Positions 5,583 through 5,852 of a stretch of 5,852 nt of DNA are shown here, in pieces. Location: positions 1-5,852 of the forward strand of contig JALVRY010000168.1 of the NCBI GenBank assembly GCA_027024625.1, given 5' to 3'. The position numbers and the translations under genes are program-made. The notes under the pieces are model-generated. The model worked only from the letters and a program-made list of their open reading frames with translations. It did no database searches and had not been told where the DNA came from. Origin of the DNA: Thiotrichaceae bacterium (GTDB taxonomy: Bacteria; Pseudomonadota; Gammaproteobacteria; Thiotrichales; Thiotrichaceae). Position 1 is the stretch's first letter. Every line of letters begins with the position of its first letter.

Positions 5583-5816
5583 TTAGTTTGCAGGGCAGTC
5601 TGCCGCAGTAATCGGTCGGAAAAGCTGCTTCTGATACAAGTCATTTGTGCCAATAATAAATGCGAGAACATCTTTTTCTAACTCGGTATTGTGAGCTGTT
5701 TCACGAAGTTTTCCATTCTCTATTTTCATTGTGACGGCTGGTTTTTTGGGTTCAATAATGGCTATTTCATCGCCTGAACGTAATCCATACATATCGTGGA
5801 ATTGCATGAGATTCAT
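5583..5816 (-). CDS. Small protein of unknown function, possibly the C-terminus of a longer gene
   Basis: From the ATG at 5816 the product is 77 residues, soluble, with no signal peptide or membrane segment. It contains YGLRSGDEIAIIEPKKPAVTMKI, which looks like a small beta domain, and ends RPITAADCPAN. I do not recognise the family. The reading frame stays open upstream of the ATG to the right edge of the window (translating LGRSIYENHKKN), and the ribosome site before the ATG is weak (AAAGA), so the true start may lie beyond 5852. Its TAA stop is embedded in the ribosome site (TAAGGAT) of the glycosidase-like gene, 12 bases upstream of that ATG, which indicates one operon and probable translational coupling. 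A role in the same envelope-glycan pathway is inferred from position only. Confidence 0.6.
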   Translation of the reverse strand: MNLMQFHDMYGLRSGDEIAIIEPKKPAVTMKIENGKLRETAHNTELEKDVLAFIIGTNDLYQKQLFRPITAADCPAN

Positions 5817-5852
5817 ATTCTTTTTATGATTTTCGTAGATGCTTCGACCTAA

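Overview
The window looks like part of an AT-rich gammaproteobacterial chromosome. The evidence is the mix of families: a short periplasmic ComEA-type DNA-binding protein, a DUF1415 protein, a DUF2058 (YaiL-like) protein and a lipopolysaccharide-kinase-type protein. Outer-membrane lipoprotein and LPS-type genes also fit a Gram-negative cell. I cannot name the genus.

Positions 1-485 hold no intact gene. Most of this stretch is the wreck of an IS66-family insertion sequence. The accessory ORF TnpB can be read from about 92 to 341, but only by moving through all three forward frames. An IS66-like end (GTAAGC...) may lie at position 14. Next comes a minus-strand comEA-like gene (486-887) with a signal peptide, two helix-hairpin-helix motifs and an unusual lysine-rich tail. 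It is divergent from a plus-strand pair with a 4-base ATGA overlap: a small lipoprotein (1018-1374) and a DUF1415 protein (1371-1907). A GATAA-N3-TTATC palindrome sits in the divergent intergenic region.

From 1936 to the right edge everything is on the minus strand. Read in the direction of transcription, the order is: a 77-residue unknown protein that may be the C-terminus of a longer one (5816-5583); a membrane-anchored TIM-barrel glycoside-hydrolase-like protein (5570-4314); an InaA/WaaP-type kinase (4317-3583, ATGA overlap with the previous gene); and a membrane-anchored protein of unknown function (3543-2881). After a good candidate sigma-70 promoter (about 2824-2852) come the DUF2058 gene (2786-2229) and, 11 bases on, a very short SpeD-type pyruvoyl decarboxylase homologue (2217-1936).

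How they may work together: the glycosidase-like protein and the kinase are translationally coupled and probably serve one envelope-glycan pathway (LPS, capsule or exopolysaccharide), whose other genes would lie beyond position 5852. The DUF2058/SpeD-like pair appears to be a separate transcription unit. The items most worth a second look are the minimal SpeD homologue that keeps its self-processing Ser, His and Cys but has no spermidine synthase beside it, the glycosidase-like protein with Ala at the expected acid/base position, and the decayed IS66 element. I found no CRISPR array, tRNA, rRNA or obvious defence system.
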